DNA of 64,000 bases from Acridotheres tristis (GCA_037013685.1 CM072888.1:12838216-12902215); one strand, 5' to 3'. Shown: positions 46,311 to 59,792, numbered from the stretch's first letter. The notes: generated by a model not told the origin, from the letters alone. Numbers and translations: made by a program.

Positions 46311-47890
46311 TGTAATTCCACTAATTCCTAGTAGTGTGGGAATCCAGGAGCTGGCACTAGAGCAGTCATGGTCTTCACTGACAACCAGACATCCAGTGGA
46401 CATCTCCTGTGATCCTCATACTTACATTTCTGAGCATCTGCTGGTTAGGAGGCACTGAAATGTTCACCTGCATACAAGCATAGCCCAAGTGCACATTTAT
46501 ATCAGCCTGCCAGTTTTAAAACACTGTGTCCCTTCAAATTGGTCAGCAGTTTTTAAAAATGTAAAGTTCTAGTTGTCAATAAACACAATCAGGAGGGTCA
46601 TGCAATGTAACCTGCAACTCAGCTGCTGGCAGGGGATATAAAGCTGCATGAAATCTGTCTTTATCACTGCAGGAAGATTTGTGGAGTCACTGCTTTCATC
46701 TCATGCTAGTTACTGCATTGACTTTTTAAAGAGCAGATAGTTTTCTCTGGCTTTGGTCACTAGTTTCTGAGAAAAACTATTAAAATTCAATGTAGTTTTG
46801 TCAGTTGGACCAGCTAAGGATGCTTCCTTCTATTTGCTCTTATAGCTCCTGAAGGATGTGTGATTCAAATTCCATTGGGATTTCTCTTTTATCTTTGCAG
46901 TCAAAAATATCCCTGTATTTTCTTCCACTTTTCCCAGAGCAACATAAGAGCTGTGTGCTAAAGTGTGCTGCAAAATTGTGTTTCAAAAAAAGTGCATTGC
47001 AGCTATCCATTTGAATAACTTGGATTTCTTTCAGCTACAGCTCCAACATTTTTAATTGTATTTTCCAGTAAAGTTGTTAGGATCTTGTTTGCAAAGAAGA
47101 TGGTATGGCAAGCTGCCTTGTAGAATCTGAAGTTTCTTGGATATTCTTGCAAAAAGCAAGCCCAGGAGTTAAAAAGGTTTGAAGTGACAGCTGTGGGGCA
47201 AGAGCTGTATTATCTTAAATCACAAAGCAAGAGCAGGGCATTGTCACAGTGATCTATTAAACATGTAAGGAATAATATCTGTAAAGGCCTCATGGTATAA
47301 ACCAGGGGCAGCTGGAACAGAGACACTGAATGGAGTTGAGGTGTGTGAAACACCTTGTCTCCAAGGGTGTCCTGAGCACCACATGGCACCAAAACTGAAA
47401 ACAGCCTGAGTGGAATGGGGATCTTCAGGATCTCTCTCAGAGCCAGAACTCTCCAGAAACATAGAAGGCAACAGAAGGAAATTCGGGAGGCACTTTTCCC
47501 TGTGTTTGTGAGGAGGCAGTGCCAGCAGGAACGAAGAAATTCTGAAGGTAGCCTTGTTCCTGACAGCAGCTGGTTCTCCAAAGCTTGTTGCAGTCAATAA
47601 TTTCCTGTTAAGCAGAACAGAGGCTGACTGTGAAGTTGTAGTGCAGAAATGTGAGGAACCCTGAATTCCATGTAAAAATGAAAACATATGTGTAGGATTG
47701 GCTCAGAGTAAGCAGAGTCTTGCAGTTTTGAGAACTGTTTTATAGCAGAATGGGCCCTAATGTGAGCTGGGAAGAAAATGAAGAGAACTACTGGAAAACC
47801 CAGAGTGAAGCTGAACAAAACTCTTATAAAGGGCTGGTTAATGCACGTTAGTGAGGAAGGAGGTCACTTGGCACAGAGTGAACTCCACAA

Positions 47891-47952
47891 TTCTTTGATG
47901 CAGGATTGGTTTGGTATGAGGAGCAGTCACCAGAACTCCAACCCCTCCAGAT
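47891..47952 (-). mobile_element. Possible CR1 3' terminus, minus strand (copy G)
   Basis: TTCTTTGATGCAGGATTGGT, TTGGTATGAGG and AACTCCAACCCCTCC have the order of an antisense CR1 end (ATTCTATGAT..GGTTTGGGTTGGAAGG..AGTCCAACCCCCC). The middle part does not align well. This may be chance. Confidence 0.3.
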
Positions 47953-49016
47953 AAAAAGGTGTACAGAGTTCTGTCTTGGATCAAAATGAGAACATGGCAG
48001 TTTTTATACACTGGACAATCAATACTTTAAAAATGGCATCCAGAAAACCCCCAAAATGAAAAAAGGCAATGGGTTGCACCATGTCTTTAATTGATTGTGG
48101 GCATTCTCAGAGTGTGGCCAGCACAGACAAAGGATGACAATTATGCCTCTAGCTCAGCTGAACTCCACATAGCAGCAATGAATATTAAGACTGTCAACCT
48201 GAAATAAATATGACAGCTATTATTTCAATTTCAACACTGACACACAAACCACTGTTCCCAGAAACTATAATAAAAGAGCTTCAAGAAAAGCCTCAAAATA
48301 GAAGATAAATTGATGAAGAGAGCTATTTACACATCAGCCAGAGAAGTATTTTTCTATAGCAGTGCTGTGTGCACTATCCTGCTGCACTTGGAGGCTGCCA
48401 CACCAGAGGGATGCTTGTGGTACAATATGATGCTGTCACAACAAATGACTTGCTGCTTCTTGACGTTAGTTTTCATGTACCAGAGGAGACAAACAAGTTC
48501 AGGTGTCAGCAGCATCACAGACTAACTGGACATTGTTGTTAAGGTAGGGTAGCAGACAGGCTTGAACGCTCCTGGAATCCCATGTTACGTGAGCCCTTCT
48601 CACTTGTCATTCCCAGGGAGCTCTAGGGAATACCTCCATGGCATCAGGATGTTCAGAGATCTGTGCTCTGCACTGCCTGGCCAGTGTCTAGAGCACAGGG
48701 GAGAGTGGAAATGAAGCAGTTTTTGCCAAGGTCCTTGCTGCAGAGTGGTGGCTGAACAGCACAAGGATCTTGAGCTCATACGATTAGCTTCTACAATTCC
48801 AATCAGTATTCTGCTGTAGCCAGAGCTGGGGTTTTAGAAATCAGATCTCTCATGCAACTGAAGCAGAGAAGTGACTAAAGCTCCTCTTGTTGAGCTGAAC
48901 AGTAAAGCTAACTGGAAGAAGTCTTCTTTTTGTATTAGATTTTTTCCAAAATGAAGCGCACCATTGAAAATACCTTGGAAATCTCATGTCTTTATTAGCA
49001 CCTGGAAAGTGTTGAT

Positions 49017-49036
49017 AGAAAGAAGAAGAAAGAAAG
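49017..49036. repeat. Purine (GAA/GAAA)n run
   Basis: Twenty bases of AGAAAGAAGAAGAAAGAAAG-type purine repeat sit between unique sequences. No gene is associated. Confidence 0.85.
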
Positions 49037-52000
49037 ACCAGCTTTCTTTTTTCAGTTATAAGTTTTGGTTCTCCACTTTTTTGAGAAAGAGAAAAAGTTC
49101 TTTTTGTCTATGAAAGAAATTGCAAGAGAAATCATTAGCAGAGATTTTCACCCAGCTCAAATGCCATTCTTCAAGAAGCTCTACCTTTTTCAGCTTTCAT
49201 CTGATGGCAGTGTTAAACTAGGGAATTTGTAAAATTTGGTAGCTGTTGTCATTTGTGATAGGAGTTGTTCAGAGGCATTCTATCTGTTGAACACATCCAT
49301 TTCTTCTATTAATTAGGATTGACATTAACAAGTTGCATCCAGGTTTTGAATTGGTCTCCAGAAGGCTCTGAACTTTTTGAAGTTGTTTACAATGACTAAA
49401 GTTCTTTGGCTTGTTCTTCCAACATAACTTCCTTGCTGGCAGTGGTGGGTTTGAATGAAGCAGGAAGCTGAGTGGATGCTTAGTAAAAATTACGTCGAAT
49501 GTAACAGAACCGATAAATTCAATTTCCTTTTACAAAAATGTTATCTGGAAGGTGCTGTTCAACAAAGCACAGCTGATACAATGCTCTGGATGGCATAGAG
49601 GGTTTTAAGAAATGGCTGAAAAGAGCACATGTGTACACAGCATAGCTTTCAGTTACATCCAGAACAGCCTCTCTATTCGTAGCCACCAAATAATTAAATG
49701 CCAAAATTAAAAAAAAATCTATTCCATCAATAATTTCCAGGCCTTAATTTAACACCATTACCATGATGAGGTCATTGGGCTATATGTTACCTGGAAGTTT
49801 ATAAAACATGTATTCTGTCACCACTGGCTCCTCCTTGGCTTGCAGATCAGCATGAAGATGTTTTGATGAGTAAAACACAAATGATCTGTGTTGCACCTGT
49901 CTGACACAGCCTCTCTCAGGTAACAATGAACTGATTGCAATACACCATGAAGAAGCTGAAATCCCATCATTATAATAGGGAAGAGGTAGCTTTCAAATTG
50001 CTCACACTTGAAAAACCAGGGGTTTTTTTAAGTCTTTTCTTCCCTTGTTTGATAGTAGCCTCATTTCTTTAGTTTTCCTTGTGAAGTCCCACCTAATTTT
50101 TCTACTCAGACAAAAAGGGTAGAAAACAAACAGTTGTGTGAATAAAATCAGTCCTTGTGTCTTGCTACCAATTTTCTGTGCATAAAACATAGGTCATACA
50201 TGACTCTAAAAGGCAAAGATTTGGGCCTAATAATTAAGTAACACGACTGAATGCTAGGATTGGGTATTTAATCACATAGGAATAGTTGCATACCTCATTG
50301 ACTATGAAAATGCTCCCTGTGTGCTTTCTGGGGTGTGCCACACATTGCCAAGCATATATTATCCTGTAAATATTGATGGTGAGTAATTTAAGATCAGTAG
50401 TTGCCTTATTTTCAGAACACCTCAGACATGGTGGTTACCTTGCTGCCTTGGACTTGCATTTTGGGGCCATTTACTCAATCTTTGCTTGCTAGACTGGGAA
50501 CTTCTTGAACAAATGCAGTTCACTTTGTTCATCTTGATATACCCTCACAGAAGCCATTAATTGCCCAGTGAGCCCAATGGACAATTAATGCTTTCTGTGG
50601 GTATTACATCAAACTGGTGACGTATGAAGCTTCTAAATGGGGCAGAGCATGAAGTTTAAAGAACACACAGAGAGGAGGGGTGTTCTGATTTATATATCCA
50701 GCTTTTTTCCCTGATTGGAGCCAGGAAGCCCTGCCCTAGCAGAGGGCTACAGAGTGTGAGCCCTCCCGACACTGACAGCCTGAGGACCTGTCTAGAGTGT
50801 GCAGATAGGATGCAGGACGGAATGAACCCTCAGGGCTTGGATCAGAGGGAGGTACACTGGCAAGAGAAGGCTGCTCAGAGGAGCTGCCTGAGGTACCTTG
50901 GGCACATTTAAGTGAAAACTGCAGTGTGGGCATTCGCAGCATTGGGGAACAGCTGAGTAAGGGTGTTTAGGACCCTGCTTTTCAATTATTCTTGAAATTA
51001 ATAAAGTCAGATCTTGGTTACTCACTTTTGTGACCTATGGAGTTTCATGTATTATCTTTCAACTTGTTGTAATTAATTCAAAAGGAAAAATATATACAAA
51101 AGAGATGTTATTTCTGATGTAAAATTAACAGTGGTTGTTTCATTACAAACCAAGTAGTTACCAAATATGCTTCCCTTCTTTTTATCAGCCAGTATTTCAA
51201 TTGGCATTTGTCTAATTCTTCTCTCTCCTTTATCAAGAACCTCTTGGGAGTCACAAACAAAAGGTTTGACTATTTTTTTCCTCCATCAGGTTTCACTAAC
51301 AAATAATACTATGTTTCTACATAAATTTGTGCATATAAGTTATGCATGTAGAGGTACATCATGCTAAGGACAAAGAATACAGTAAAGAGTAAAGCATAAC
51401 ATTAAAAAAAAAGAAAACAATCAGAAAACAAACTCCATTCATTCAAAGATGAGTAAGTAATTTATTGCATATGAGTACTGAACGTCACAAAATTCTGGAA
51501 TCATAGAATATCTCCATTGTTGTTGAGTAACTTTTCTTTTTTAGCTTATTAACTGGAATAATGTAGATTGACGCTACAGAAATTTACTTATGGAAATACT
51601 TTAGACAAAAGTTATAATTTAGTTCAAACAGCACTAGTGAGTTCATAACATTATCCTGGTGCATATTTAGAGTGAGTATCTTCTCAGTTGTATATGGAAC
51701 ATGTGTTATCTTTTGGTAAAAGTAGAAAATATGAGCAAATACATACATGAAAAAAAAGATAAGAAAAGGAAAAAAATATGCAAGCTGAAAGCAAAATCCT
51801 TGCTTTGCCTTTAGTCTACTAAAATAGTGTTGTTTTAATACATGTTAAACGAAGCCAAACCACATTGTCTTATATTTTCCTATTTCCTTAATGAGACTTG
51901 GCTTGTCCTCATCTGCTTTTAATTCTGAGTTTGAAAACCTGAAAAAATTACCTTCAAAACGAGAATGATTAGTCTCTATGAGATAAATGCTGTCTTTGTG

Positions 52001-52729
52001 TATTGATGGAAAACTGGGCCTCCAATACACAAGGTGTGATAAGTGGCACTACTGCTAAATTCTTTTCTTGGCTACCATCCCACCGAGTGAGTCATATTTG
52101 GTCAAGATTTTGCCTTTATTACACACTTGGGGTCAGTGTCCTGGAGATTTAGTGGTTACTAATGGTTACTCAGAAAGAGACATGAAGGAAAAGGTAAGGC
52201 AGAAAGAAGCATACATATAAGGTGTATTTTTCCAAGTCCTGTTGTGAGACTGTAAGAGTGAAAGCTGAAGAATCTTCCTCTCATTCCCTCCCTGCCCCCC
52301 AGTATCTGTCTTTTGGGGGCTGGAAAACACCCCCAGGGAGAGGGATGGTAACCTCCTTTTTGAGTAATCCTAAAAAGTCCTGAGGCAATGATCCAGGAAA
52401 AAAAGCAAAGATCTAATTTAGATCCAGCATCTGTGAAATAATAGGCTGGGGACAATATACCCTAGGTGCTCCCCTCCTCAGTCCCCCAACATCCAGCTGT
52501 ATAACCCATGCTTGTAAACAAAAGCAATGAAGGATGCAGCCAAAGAAAAGATAGATTCTAGATACAGCTAAATTCAATAATTAGTCTAATCATGTAATAT
52601 TAATTTTTCTCTATTTCATGTAATTGTCTGTTCCAAATGTCTGCTCATGTGTCTGTCTGGGATTCAGATCATGTTGTCATTTCATGCCACTACCATTTGA
52701 TCTAATAGCCCAAAAGTTTTATTAATGGT

Positions 52730-52925
52730 TAAAGGACTAAGTGAATTGGCCACTTAAACACATGCCTCCATTTCAGCAGCTTCACCAGATGACCATTTTA
52801 CCCGAACGACTGTGACAGGAATTAGAGCTACTGCAGCTCCCTCATTCATCATTGCTCATTGACCTTTAACTGCAGCCAAACTGCATTGAACTGTGGTTAT
52901 GGTGTCCAGGGGGATTGTGAGTTGC
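52730..52925. promoter_or_regulatory. Candidate non-coding regulatory element
   Basis: A compact region of mixed composition, unlike the surrounding A/T-rich sequence, with TTAATGG, a TGACCTTTAA site (52860-52869, the complement of an extended AGGTCA nuclear-receptor half-site) and a CCGAACGACTGTGACAGG stretch with two CpGs. All three frames are interrupted. Regulatory role is inference. Confidence 0.2.
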
Positions 52926-53359
52926 AAGAGGAGGGGATGGAGTAGAGAGCAAGGAGGGAGAAGAAGGTTATTCTCTTTTTGGGGTGACATTGACCCCCTT
53001 CGAAATCAATCACAAAAACACCATGGCACCGAAGGTGTGGGGACCAGAAAGTTGCTGTGCAATTAAATGCTGGGTCTTGCCATTTGAATATATATTTCTC
53101 TATTTAGAAGACTGAAATGAATGATCTCTGTTACTGAAAGAAAGTTATGTGGGAGTAAAATAGTCTTTGGGACTAGAATCCTGTTGCCAGCTTAGCTCTC
53201 TGCTACACAGTTTTGTGGCTAATCTGGGCACACAGAAGGGGTTTCCAGCTGCTCTGTGCTTGCTTTCCCTGTGGAGGGATTTTATTGAGTGCTTGTGTAT
53301 ATATGTGTGGCAGCACCTCTTTCAAGCACTGCATGCAACAGCCAGGGAGGCTTATTGGT

Positions 53360-53440
53360 GGGTCTGGTTTGTTGATGGGTTTTTGTTTGGTTTATTTGAG
53401 GGTTTTGTTTGTGTATTTGTTTGGTTTTTTTCTTTGTATC
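53360..53440. repeat. (TTTG)n-like low-complexity tract
   Basis: A T/G-only-looking stretch with repeated GTTTG, TTTGG and TTTGTG units. It produces a spurious open frame rich in Phe, Val, Trp and Leu on the + strand. Confidence 0.8.
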
Positions 53441-54672
53441 CCAGAGGAAACAGCTGGGGAAAAGATTTTGGTGTAGACCTGCAGGCTTCTTATGCCAGTT
53501 TTTTTGAGATGTTTGTTGTGTTTGAGTTAATTTGTCCCATGTTTAGAAAATGTGGACTCCTAAAGAATGTAGATATGCATGAGAAACGTTAAAAATAAAT
53601 ATTTCAGTAATACCACCCAAACTGTCTTCATGTTGTTGGATAAAATAAATCAATGTGCGTATTTTCAGTGTGATGAACAAACAGTTGGGAACATATTCCT
53701 AAAAGGAATCCTTTCAGCATAGACTAAGACCCACTTTGTTACTTGAAGTCAATGAAAATACATTTGCAAGTAAGAATTGCTCACACAGTTACGGTTTTCA
53801 ATGAGGGAACTTGTACCAGGAGCCCACAGATGAGATAAAACCTCAGACAGTTGTATTAAAGGTTGGGTTTGTATCTACTAGGAAAAAGATGGAAACTTAT
53901 TTATGTCTGGCAATGTTAGCCTAAAAGTCCAGATTTTTAATAAGTAAAAGTTCCTGAAAGCAATTAGGTAAAATCTCCAGCTTTAGTATGGTTTTCATTT
54001 ACTAAATGGCTTCTTCCCCAACTGCTCTGTTTGAGCTCAAGGCTTCAAAATTTTGCAAGAAGCAGTCATTTTTCACATGATTAACACACAAAAGGAGCAG
54101 ACAGGCAAAATGGCATCCTCTGTTCCTTCAGTATTTTTAAATAATTAGTCCATTTGATTTTAATGTAAAATACATTTTTCAATTTCATTGTAAGAACAGG
54201 ATACATTTATGGAAAAAGCCCTTAAGTACAGCTTTTTCTCAAAATCATGCCACCTATTTCTTCCCTTTTTTCCCCTTCCTTATTAGAGTATTTCTGTACC
54301 TTACACCAAAGGACAAGAATCAATCAACTGTGTCATGCTGAAAGCTACATTTCACTATATTAACCCTTTTTTTTTGCATCACTTACAGGGGCAAACCCTG
54401 AGCTGGTGTGAGATGATCTCCAGTGAGGTTAATAAGCTGGTCTCTAAGTAGAGAGCTGCAGATCCAGTCTTGCTTTTTCAAGGCCGTATAACTGAAGTTG
54501 TTTATGATATAAATATAATTCACAGATTGCCTTTCAATTTGCTGATAATTCTGCCACTGTAACTGTTGCTGTCTTAGTTACTGCTTTGTATATGCTGACT
54601 TTCTAAATTGCTGGTTTACTTTTTACTTTCCGTTTTTTTTTTAATTCCCCCGATTTGATTTCACTTCTTGCT

Positions 54673-54705
54673 ATATGCCAAAGGCATATCAGTTAATATC
54701 AGTTA
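54673..54705. other. Palindrome followed by 10-bp direct repeat
   Basis: ATATGCC-AAA-GGCATAT (54673-54689) is a perfect 7-bp stem with a 3-base loop. Its right edge overlaps the first of two adjacent ATATCAGTTA units (54686-54695 and 54696-54705). Confidence 0.65.
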
Positions 54706-56688
54706 ATCATGGATAAATTTTAGACTTCTCAAATAGTTCCTGTGAGTTTTGTGGCCAAAAATCCATATTTCTGAGCAGCAAAGTCTTTGCTTTTTTTCCA
54801 TGTACAGGGTATTTTTGCACACACATTGGCTCATTTGCAAACACTGGTACCATCTAGCTAAAGACATTCCTAAGAGACCAAAGCTGGGTTTTTTAGTACA
54901 TCATTATCATGGTTTCACTTACAGGGAGGAGTAGGATTTCATCACCCCAGATCCAGTGTCACTGGAAAATCCATGCCTAGAGTTTCAGTGAAGAAACAGA
55001 AATACGCTGCCTGCACTGATTCTCTGTGTTTATACTGAGCATAACTGTGATTTTCCATGTTGACATGAGATTCAGTGTGCAGGCTGTGGAAGAGGCTGGA
55101 GACCGAGGCAGGAGCCCAAAATCCAAGCCAGCACGTGGTGCCAAGAGAGAAGGAACTCGGAGGCTGCAGTGCAAGACGTAGGTATGCAAGAGGATGTATT
55201 TCCTTAGCACATGGGCTAGGTAAACATCTGTGGCCTGTCAGCTGGATAGGAGGGAGTAAAAAGCAGTCTTTAAAGTTTATCCTTAGTGCAAACAGATTAA
55301 GTGCAGCTTGCTTTTTATTTCTGTCATCTACATCTATGTAATCCGTGCTGCTGCAGTTGGGCTTCTGGTTTGGATTTCATGAGTCTAAGTAATCTGCTTT
55401 GAACTTTCACCTAACTTCAATGAAGAACTATTTCAAGGTCACCATCTAGCACCAAAGCATTCTGTGGCTGTTCCTACAGCCAGAGGTCTGATCCACTCCT
55501 ACACACACCTGGCAGTTGTCTCCTTTTCCCCAGAATACTCCAAGGCAAGAGGAGACACACCTGTGTAGGATGCAGTAGTCTGGGTTGAGAGTTAACAGTA
55601 CAAATGTAAGAAGAAAAAAAGTCTTTCTGCCACCAGAAAAACTCTGGCACATGACAGTTAATGTGGTAGTTAATCTGCCTCATTCTGCAGAGTCCTGGCA
55701 GAGCTGGGAGGCACCACCCAGGGCACATCAATAACACCTCAACACTTACTATTGATCAGAGAGCAAATCGCCAGCTGAAGAAGGGAAGTTTGCATACCTG
55801 CTGTTATCTGCTCAGCCTGGAAATGAGTAAATGGGGAGAAACAGTGAAATTATTTTTCCTTGTTTTGTTTGCATTTTATAAACAAAAAGCCTTAGAAACA
55901 AAACCAGCCTATAAAATCCTTTGTCATTATTTCCTTCCTGTTTCCCTTCCAGCCCAGCTAGTGAATTTGCAGACAGGTGAGCTCTTTGGAATAATTCTCC
56001 CATGTAGGAAAGTATGGGTGCTATGAAAGATTACTGCAGCCCAGTTATCTCTGAAATGCTGATCTGCCTGGCTAACATGGAGCTGCAATTCAGTTATTCC
56101 CTTTGACATGGAGTCAGTTGGGAATTTACCATACGAACTTCCTTGACAAATAGCTATCACCCACTCAATCCATCACTTCAGAGAAGCTGGACTGCCTCAC
56201 ACTTTTTCTTTCCTATGCTTTTATCTTTTGTTCTGCCTTTCAGAAAGATCAAGAGGTAAAACCCGAACCAATATTCAAAGGTATGTGATTCAGAGCACCT
56301 AACAAGTAACAGAGATCTTTTAAAATTGCATATTATACTGGAATCATGTACTCCAGAATTTCCTCCTTTTTAATACAGAAAAAGCAGAGAGAACTCTTCA
56401 TTAATATTTTAATTGGCATAAATGTTGAGTTCCCAACTATCCACATGGTAATTTACACTTCTGCTGTAGCTGGTGGGAGGTGGTTTGTTTTTCTTTGTGC
56501 TAATACAAGGATCTCACTTCCTGCGACAGGAAAGCTGCAGACAACAGTTGCACTGCATGGGTGAAAGGCACAAAAGGAAAGAGAAAATATAAATGGAATA
56601 TTTTTTCTAAAATCTAGAAGAAAAAGATATGCTAGTCTAATATCTTTCATGTCAGGCAGATTAAAGTAGCTTATAAGCATTTTCACTG

Positions 56689-56750
56689 AACCACAGAAAG
56701 GCTGATTTTGGAAGATATCTTTGGGGGTCATCTGGTCTCAACACTGCAGA
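56689..56750 (-). mobile_element. CR1 3' terminus, minus strand (copy E)
   Basis: On the + strand this reads as the reverse complement of a CR1 3' end: AACCACAGAAAGGCTGATTT, TTGGAAGATATC, GGGGGTCATCTGGTCTCAAC and ACTGCAGAAATGG. The family pattern is ATCACAGAATGGTTTGGGTT, then GGAAGGGACCTC, then GATCATCTAGTCCAACCCCC, then CTGCxxAAGCAGG. The matching terminus points to an element on the minus strand whose 5' side would lie to the right, where similarity is lost after about 56750. Confidence 0.72.
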
Positions 56751-59700
56751 AATGGATGAACAACTCTTAGCCTGGTCTTAGCTAAGCTGCCATTGGTGGA
56801 AATTTTTAAAGAATTAATATATGAAAAGGAATTTTTCTGTTCAGAACCTAGCCTGAGAACAGGAAGGGGATTCTCAGCAGATATACAACATCTTGGAAAA
56901 TTAGGTAACCTATAGATTTGCCAACCTATACATGTGATACTTTCCCATAAGCTCCCACTATCCCAGTGCCTTCTCCTGCAGGGCCCTGGAACTGCTGTGG
57001 ATGAAGCATGGCTAGAAGGGGTTTGATGAGAGAAAGCCTGGTCCAGCACAAAACTTCTCCCTTTGGTCCTTGGCACACTGGGGAGAGCAGGATGCCCTTG
57101 GCAAAGGTCAGTGAGTGGCAGGGCCCTGGGTTTGGAGACAGGGAAAGCCTGGAACTACAGCTGGAGTGAGCCTGGAGAGGGGCTGCCAGAGGAGAGGGAA
57201 GGTTGCTGAAATTGCTCACCTTCCAAAGCCCAGCAATGACCAGTCCCATGGAGCTGCTCTCATACACTTCCCAGACCAGGTATCCTGCTCCCTTGTGCTT
57301 GGCATTTCAGCACCAGCAGTCTTTCTCTATGCTTTCCTCCAGAATCATGAGGATTACTTTTCAAAGCATGTGGGTTTCGTCACTGCATGGTTTTGCCATC
57401 GTTGGAGGCACTGCTGTTGTTTTTCAGGTTTTTTTATTAAGGGAATAAAGGCTATAGGAGCCTGGGGTTTGCCTGGATGTCTGTCTCTTGTCTCTTTTCT
57501 AATTTTTTTTATTTTTTTGAGCCCAGTGGCAGATTTCAACCAAATGTGACAGAGAGTTAAAGCTCTCTCAGATAATTAACAAATGCCATGAAAATAGACA
57601 AATGGGTAGAGGATACAGATGCTGTAAATGCCCTTACTGTGGGAAAAGCTGCTGAGTGGTATCCCACATCATCAGGCACTAGAACAGCCACATGGGAAAA
57701 GGGCCCCTGCAAATGCCCCAAACACAGAGTTTGCTTCAGCTGGGTTTGTGTTTCATGCATGCCAGAGCCAACCACTTGTAAGACAAAGTTCCAAGGAAAG
57801 CAGGATTAATTCCTTCTGTGCACAGCTAGCTATTGGTTTTCAGATTAGAGCCCCCTCAAAATGTTCCTTGGACTCAAATTTTGGCATTTTTAAGAATACT
57901 ATTAGCTACCTGCAAGCAGGTATGATGAGGTGATTTAAACACGAAAAATTCTAGTGGCCTTACTCTCCTCACAACCACTTTACCTACAGCAAGATCTGTG
58001 CTTCAAACACTTAGAAAAATGGGCACAGCTACAACACCATCAACCAAACTGTGCCTGTAAGGAGAATTGGATGCAAAGCTGAATATGTTTAGTGTGTGTG
58101 CAGGACTCAAGAACAGAGAGTGGAGCACAGCTGAGGAATTAGGAGAATCAGCTCATACCATGGCACAGTGATGCCCTATCCATTATGGAGATGGAACAGT
58201 TCCCTCAGCTGAAAGGGGAGAAAATGGCTGAAAGTAGAATGATCAAGAGCTCTGAATATTTTAAGTCAACCCTTTTGTTAAATATTCAGCTCTCATGGCA
58301 TCCTGGAATAACACTGAATGAAAATTACACGGGGGAAAAATAAAGCAGGAGAGTCTTTCTGTGACCAAATATTCCAGTTGTGCATGGATGCATCTGAGGC
58401 ACATCTGGGGCCCCATGTCAGATGGTTCTAGTCAGTTTTGGGAATATAGGAAATTTCAGCATCAGACAGATTATTTGAAAATTTAGAAGATGCCAGGAAA
58501 GTAATTTGCAAACCCCTTCCTGGCGTTCTGAAGCTTATCACCCTTGCTCCTAGATTTCTGCTATGCTTTGAACTTAGGATGGGTTTTGTGGGATTTTAGC
58601 CAGAGTCCAGAGGAGTGGAGGTTGGAAAATAGACACCTCTTGGCTCTGTAGCCCTTAATCTAGGGAGTGGTTTAGATCTGTGGCTCAGCCCAAAGTTGAA
58701 GGGAGTGAGAAGAGTCAAACTTCCTTCTCTAACCCAGCTCCCTTTGAAGAAGCATTTTAAAATAAAAGCCTTTTCTGGACAGGCTATGCGGAATTTATTA
58801 CTAAGAAGAGACTCAGTTGTTTTCATAGTGTCAACCATGTCTTCAATATTCTGGGCTATTTCCAATACTTCTGCTAAAGGAAGAAGGAGAAAGCCTTCTC
58901 CTTTAAGTCTCTGTTTTAGCTCAGCTGGTTGTGCACAATGAGTGGGTGATTTCAGGTTACCTGCTCTCTGTGCCATGACACGACTACATGCAAAGCACTG
59001 TAGTATTTTAGCACATGTTCAGTACCAACAAGCCAGCATAAGCAAGTGGAGAAAACAGAAGCTTAATCATTACTCCATGTTCCTGGTGTATAAAGAGAGA
59101 TACTGTCCACCCACACAGTCTGTGATCAATGCCAAATCTTTTGCAAACTTAGGGCTTTCGTTCAGTTTCTCTGATTTACGCTTGTGCATCCTTCCTGGCT
59201 CCTGCTGTTTTGGTGATGTAGTGAACTCACTGACCAGGAGCTGTTCTGAAACAATGCACAAAAAGGGGTTGGGGATGTGAGGCTGATGAGGAGAAGGTCC
59301 ATTCATGGGGAGAGGCTGAGAACAAAACCTCTTTGTACCTTTCTGGGCTTCCTGAGGAGCCACGGTGGCTTAGGCTTGGCAGGATGTCACCAGGCTGCAC
59401 ACAGTCACACAGAGATGTCCACCCTGGACCTATTTACCTGTGTTCCCCTGACCTGCTCATGACTGCCAATGCTTTAAGAGCTGCTGCATCTCTTTCCTCC
59501 CTAGGTGGGTGCTTCATAATCCCCTGAGCAGAAAATGGTCTCTTTTGAACGAGACCTGAAATACAGCCATGGTGACATCACCTCACTAAAAAGGTGCCAA
59601 GATGAGATGCTCAGGAGATCCAAGAACACTTCTCTACTGTCCTTGTTAAAAATAGATCACTTAAAATATTGTGTTGGGTTGTAATCACAAATAGACCTGT

Positions 59701-59792
59701 CTCAGCTACGTGCAGACAGTGCAGAAGTTTCGGATGAAAATAATTCACCCACTGCAGACACATTGATTAAGAAAATGTTTTTTACTTTACAA

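Larger units (their letters stand above)
46311..51060. other. No gene seen
   Basis: Unique sequence. 47244-47687 holds two overlapping minus-strand open frames (147 and 123 codons) without recognisable domains. 50640-51060 is a GC-richer module with TATATAT at 50691 and AATAAA at 51000, discussed as a finding. Confidence 0.5.
51061..56688. other. No gene seen
   Basis: Unique A+T-rich sequence apart from the T/G-rich tract at 53.36-53.44 kb and the candidate element at 52.73-52.93 kb. The 141-codon frame at 53167-53592 is inflated by that tract. Confidence 0.55.

Noticed and set aside
47210..47687. Overlapping 147- and 123-codon minus-strand frames
   Set aside because: Two frames open over the same DNA and neither resembles a known family, so this is most likely chance.
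51490..51512. GGAATCATAGAATATC as a CR1 terminus
   Set aside because: The two terminal-repeat-like octamers match, but the next bases show nothing of the CR1 3' UTR.
53167..53592. 141-codon open frame with Phe/Val/Trp-rich middle
   Set aside because: The middle is the translation of a TTTG-rich simple repeat.
55425..55470. AAGGTCACCATCTAGCACCA..CATTCTGTGG as a CR1 3' end
   Set aside because: Only the last 10 bases match well. The diagnostic TTGGACTAGATGATC part is missing.
57115..57549. 144-codon open frame in a GC-richer stretch
   Set aside because: No recognisable domain. GC-richer DNA simply has fewer stops. The end runs through a T-rich tract.
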